Shown: one piece after another, positions 62,021 through 64,000 of the stretch
Position numbering within the stretch: the stretch's first letter is position 1
Layout: each line of letters opens with the position of its first letter
DNA from: Sulfitobacter sp. DSM 110093
GTDB taxonomy: Bacteria; Pseudomonadota; Alphaproteobacteria; Rhodobacterales; Rhodobacteraceae
Direction: 5' to 3'
Length of the DNA stretch: 64,000 nt
Assembly (NCBI RefSeq): GCF_022788715.1
Contig: NZ_CP085170.1
Span: forward strand, 124,001-188,000
Notes under the pieces: model-generated
What the model saw: only the letters and a program-made list of their open reading frames with translations
Databases searched by the model: none
What the model was told of the DNA's origin: nothing
Position numbers and translations under genes: made by a program

Positions 62021-63093
62021 CCCTCGCCTTTTATGCGCCGATGAAGCCACCGGATCACCCGGTGCCGTCTGGTGATCGCTCTATGGCACGCGCGCTGATC
62101 CGGGCGCTGGAAAGCGCGGGACATACAGTCATCCTTGCCAGCCGACTGCGCAGCCGCGACGGCAAAGGTGATGCGACGCGACAACAGCAGATCACGGCAG
62201 AGGCGGATGCCACCCTACCCGCCCTGATCGCACGCGGTCGTGCCGAAGGTTGGCGCGCGTGGATCACCTACCACACCTACTACAAAGCCCCCGACCTGAT
62301 CGGCGGGCCGGTCGCGCAGGCGCTTGGCATTCCTTATGTGCTTGTCGAAGCCACCCGCGCGTCCAAGCGGCTTAGCGGGCCGTGGGCGCAGTATGCAATG
62401 GCCGCCGAACGCGCCTGCGATCTGGCGGATGCTATCTTTTATCTTACCGTCCGCGATGCCGAAGCCCTGCGGAAAGACGCGCCGCCCACGCAAAAATTGA
62501 TCCACTTGGCCCCTTTTTTGACAGACGACACGCTGCCTGCCGCACCCATTGCCCCAGATGGCCCGATGCTCAGCGTCGGCATGATGCGTCATGGCGACAA
62601 GCTCGCCTCTTACCGCATCATCGCCGAGACACTGGCGCTGCTGCCGAATGATGCTTGGCGGCTTGAGATTGCTGGTGATGGCCCCGCGCGGGATGAGGTG
62701 ATGGCCCTGATGGCCCCCTTTGGGGAGAAGGTCACCTTCCTTGGTAACCTAAACGCTGCCGATCTCGCTGCGGCTTATGCCCGTGCTGCGCTGCTTTTCT
62801 GGCCGGGGGTGAACGAAGCCTTTGGGTTTGTCTATCTTGAAGCTCAGGCCGCAGGGCTGCCGGTTGTGGCACAGGATCGTCCCGGCGTGCGGGAGGTGCT
62901 GGCGCGCGGAGATTACCCATCTACCGAAGATGGCCCCGTTGCCCTCACCGCCAATCTGTCGCGTCTGTTAGATAATCCTGAAACCCGCCATATTGCAGGA
63001 CGTGCCGCGCAAAAACATGTGGCCGATAATCACCTGCTGCCCGCAGCGGTTGCTACCTTGACGCGCGGTCTTGCCAGCGTGGGGGTCACCTGA
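62017..63093 (+). CDS. Glycosyltransferase family 4 protein
   Basis: 358 residues, GT-B. N-terminal FYAPMKPPDHPVPSGDRSMARALIRAL, with the PSGDR motif seen in a roseobacter-type group. The C-terminal domain has LEIAGDGPARDEV, VTFLGNL...DLAAAYARAALLFWPGVNEAFGFVYLEAQAAGLPVVA, the GT4 EAFGxxxLEA signature. Overlaps the previous gene by four bases and shares one base with the next. Confidence 0.9.
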   Translation: MTLAFYAPMKPPDHPVPSGDRSMARALIRALESAGHTVILASRLRSRDGKGDATRQQQITAEADATLPALIARGRAEGWRAWITYHTYYKAPDLIGGPVAQALGIPYVLVEATRASKRLSGPWAQYAMAAERACDLADAIFYLTVRDAEALRKDAPPTQKLIHLAPFLTDDTLPAAPIAPDGPMLSVGMMRHGDKLASYRIIAETLALLPNDAWRLEIAGDGPARDEVMALMAPFGEKVTFLGNLNAADLAAAYARAALLFWPGVNEAFGFVYLEAQAAGLPVVAQDRPGVREVLARGDYPSTEDGPVALTANLSRLLDNPETRHIAGRAAQKHVADNHLLPAAVATLTRGLASVGVT

Positions 63094-63677
63094 TGCCCCA
63101 GTTGGCACTTTTGCGCCACGGGCATACCCCTTGGAACCGGGAGGGGCGAATACAGGGCCGGACCGATGTGCCGCTGGACGACGCGGCGCGCGCGCAATTG
63201 CAAGGGTTTTGCCTGCCTGCGCCATGGGACAGCGCAAAGGTCTGGTCCAGCCCGCTGGCCCGCGCCTTTGAGACTGCGCAGATTGTCAGCAACCGAAACC
63301 CAGTGACTGACCCAGCCCTTATTGAAATGGATTTCGGAGACTGGGAAGGACGCAGGAGCGATGACCTATTCGCAGACACCACGTCCGGATTTCGCCACAT
63401 AGAGGACTGGGGCTGGCAGTTTTCCCCGCCGGGGGGCGAGCGCCTAACAGACGTGAAAAATCGCCTGAACCGCTGGGCAGAGGCACTGACAGAAGACGCG
63501 CTTGCGGTCTGCCACATTGGTGTGATGCGTGTCTTGATGGCGCAGGCAACGGGCTGGGATTTCGACGGCCCGGCCCCGTTTCAGATCAAGCGCAATCGGC
63601 TCTATACCATACAGATTTCAAAGGGCGGCTGGCAGCTTGAGGACGGCTTCACCCGCCTTGTGGAGCGTGGCTTATGA
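63093..63677 (+). CDS. Histidine phosphatase family protein
   Basis: 194 residues. LALLRHGHTPWNREGRIQG supplies the catalytic RHG near residue 8; WSSPLARAFETAQI and EMDFGDWEGRR follow, and AVCHIGVMRVL holds the second catalytic His. Resembles alpha-ribazole phosphatase and phosphoglycerate mutase-like phosphatases. Set inside a string of glycosyltransferases, so it probably dephosphorylates a sugar phosphate or lipid-linked intermediate. Overlaps the next gene (ATGA). Confidence 0.9.
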   Translation: MPQLALLRHGHTPWNREGRIQGRTDVPLDDAARAQLQGFCLPAPWDSAKVWSSPLARAFETAQIVSNRNPVTDPALIEMDFGDWEGRRSDDLFADTTSGFRHIEDWGWQFSPPGGERLTDVKNRLNRWAEALTEDALAVCHIGVMRVLMAQATGWDFDGPAPFQIKRNRLYTIQISKGGWQLEDGFTRLVERGL

Positions 63678-64000
63678 ACGTGATGATCGTTGTCACCCAT
63701 CTGCTAGGAACGGGCCATCTGGCCCGCGCATTGAACCTTGCCCGCGCGTTTCAGGATGCGGGGCATACGGTTACTGTCGTGTCAGGCGGCATGCCGGTCC
63801 CTTTGATGGATCGCGGCGATGTGCCGCTCGTACAACTTCCCCCACTGCGGTCGGATGGCGTGGATTTCTCCCGGCTGTTGGACGCAGATGGCACTTTGGC
63901 TGATCCTGCATTGCTGAATGCCCGCAAGGCCCGGATCCTCGACGAATTCGTCCAGCTATGCCCCGATGTTCTGATAACCGAACTCTTTCCCTTCGGTCGC
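63674..64000 (+). CDS. MurG-like glycosyltransferase, N-terminal part
   Basis: Continues past the window end; 109 codons visible. MIVVTHLLGTGHLARALNLARAFQDAGHTVTVVSGG is the GT28/MurG-type N-terminal domain, with GTGHLARA as the glycine-rich acceptor motif. Similar in style to the gene at 59.6 kb. ATG 63674 overlaps the phosphatase stop. Shows that the glycan operon extends beyond this window. Confidence 0.82.
   Translation, partial: MNVMIVVTHLLGTGHLARALNLARAFQDAGHTVTVVSGGMPVPLMDRGDVPLVQLPPLRSDGVDFSRLLDADGTLADPALLNARKARILDEFVQLCPDVLITELFPFGR

Noticed and set aside
1..64000. CRISPR arrays, tRNA and rRNA genes, prophage
   Set aside because: No regularly spaced repeats, no cloverleaf-like conserved tRNA motifs, no rRNA segments and no phage structural genes were noticed when reading both strands.

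Overview
The window looks like chromosomal DNA of an alphaproteobacterium of the order Rhodobacterales (Roseobacter group). This rests on high GC with strong G/C third positions, many ATGA start/stop overlaps inside operons, a pcaQ-pobA-pcaCHG aromatic cluster, several ABC and TRAP transporters with catabolic enzymes attached, and a PaoABC-type molybdoenzyme. No rRNA, tRNA or CRISPR array was seen.

Layout. (1) 1-5.8 kb, plus strand: the end of a Gfo/Idh/MocA oxidoreductase, a ribose/xylose-type sugar ABC importer and a xylulokinase-family kinase, i.e. pentose or polyol use. (2) 5.8-17.7 kb: a minus-strand operon with two amidohydrolases, a hydantoin-racemase-family enzyme, a flavin reductase-like protein and a complete peptide/opine-type ABC importer. 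A divergent GntR regulator and a third amidohydrolase follow. Together they suggest import and hydrolysis of a nitrogen-containing heterocycle. (3) 17.7-21.4 kb: a three-subunit PaoABC-like molybdenum aldehyde oxidoreductase without an export signal. (4) 21.6-24.6 kb: a nested mobile element. An IS30-family element is interrupted by an IS110/IS1111-family element, and the IS30 abuts a decayed 2-keto-3-deoxygluconate kinase gene. (5) 24.7-30.4 kb: pcaQ, divergent pobA, pcaC, pcaH, pcaG, a beta-keto acid cleavage enzyme, and a pcaD broken by a one-base frameshift. (6) 30.6-43.8 kb: two convergent operons, LIV-type ABC importer + aldehyde dehydrogenase + SDR, and TRAP importer + ThDP enzyme + cupin dioxygenase. 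They are bounded by an AraC regulator and share a 13-bp promoter motif, so they are probably one regulon making aromatic acids that feed region 5. (7) 44.0-46.6 kb: a ccdAB toxin-antitoxin pair next to a truncated SDR remnant, then gamma-glutamyltranspeptidase. (8) 46.9-64 kb: uronic-acid nucleotide-sugar enzymes, GNAT, polysaccharide deacetylase, a Yej-like oligopeptide ABC importer, a large MscS channel, several glycosyltransferases and a histidine phosphatase. This is a surface or secreted glycan locus that runs off the window.

The most notable observation is in the IS1111-type element. Its 254-nt 3' non-coding end contains four short segments that match, in the expected order and orientation, the two halves of the IS30 target and the two halves of its own circle junction, all meeting at a TG core. 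That is the architecture expected of a bridge RNA (seekRNA). Second is the shared ATATGTCCATTCC motif about 120 bp upstream of both convergent aromatic operons.
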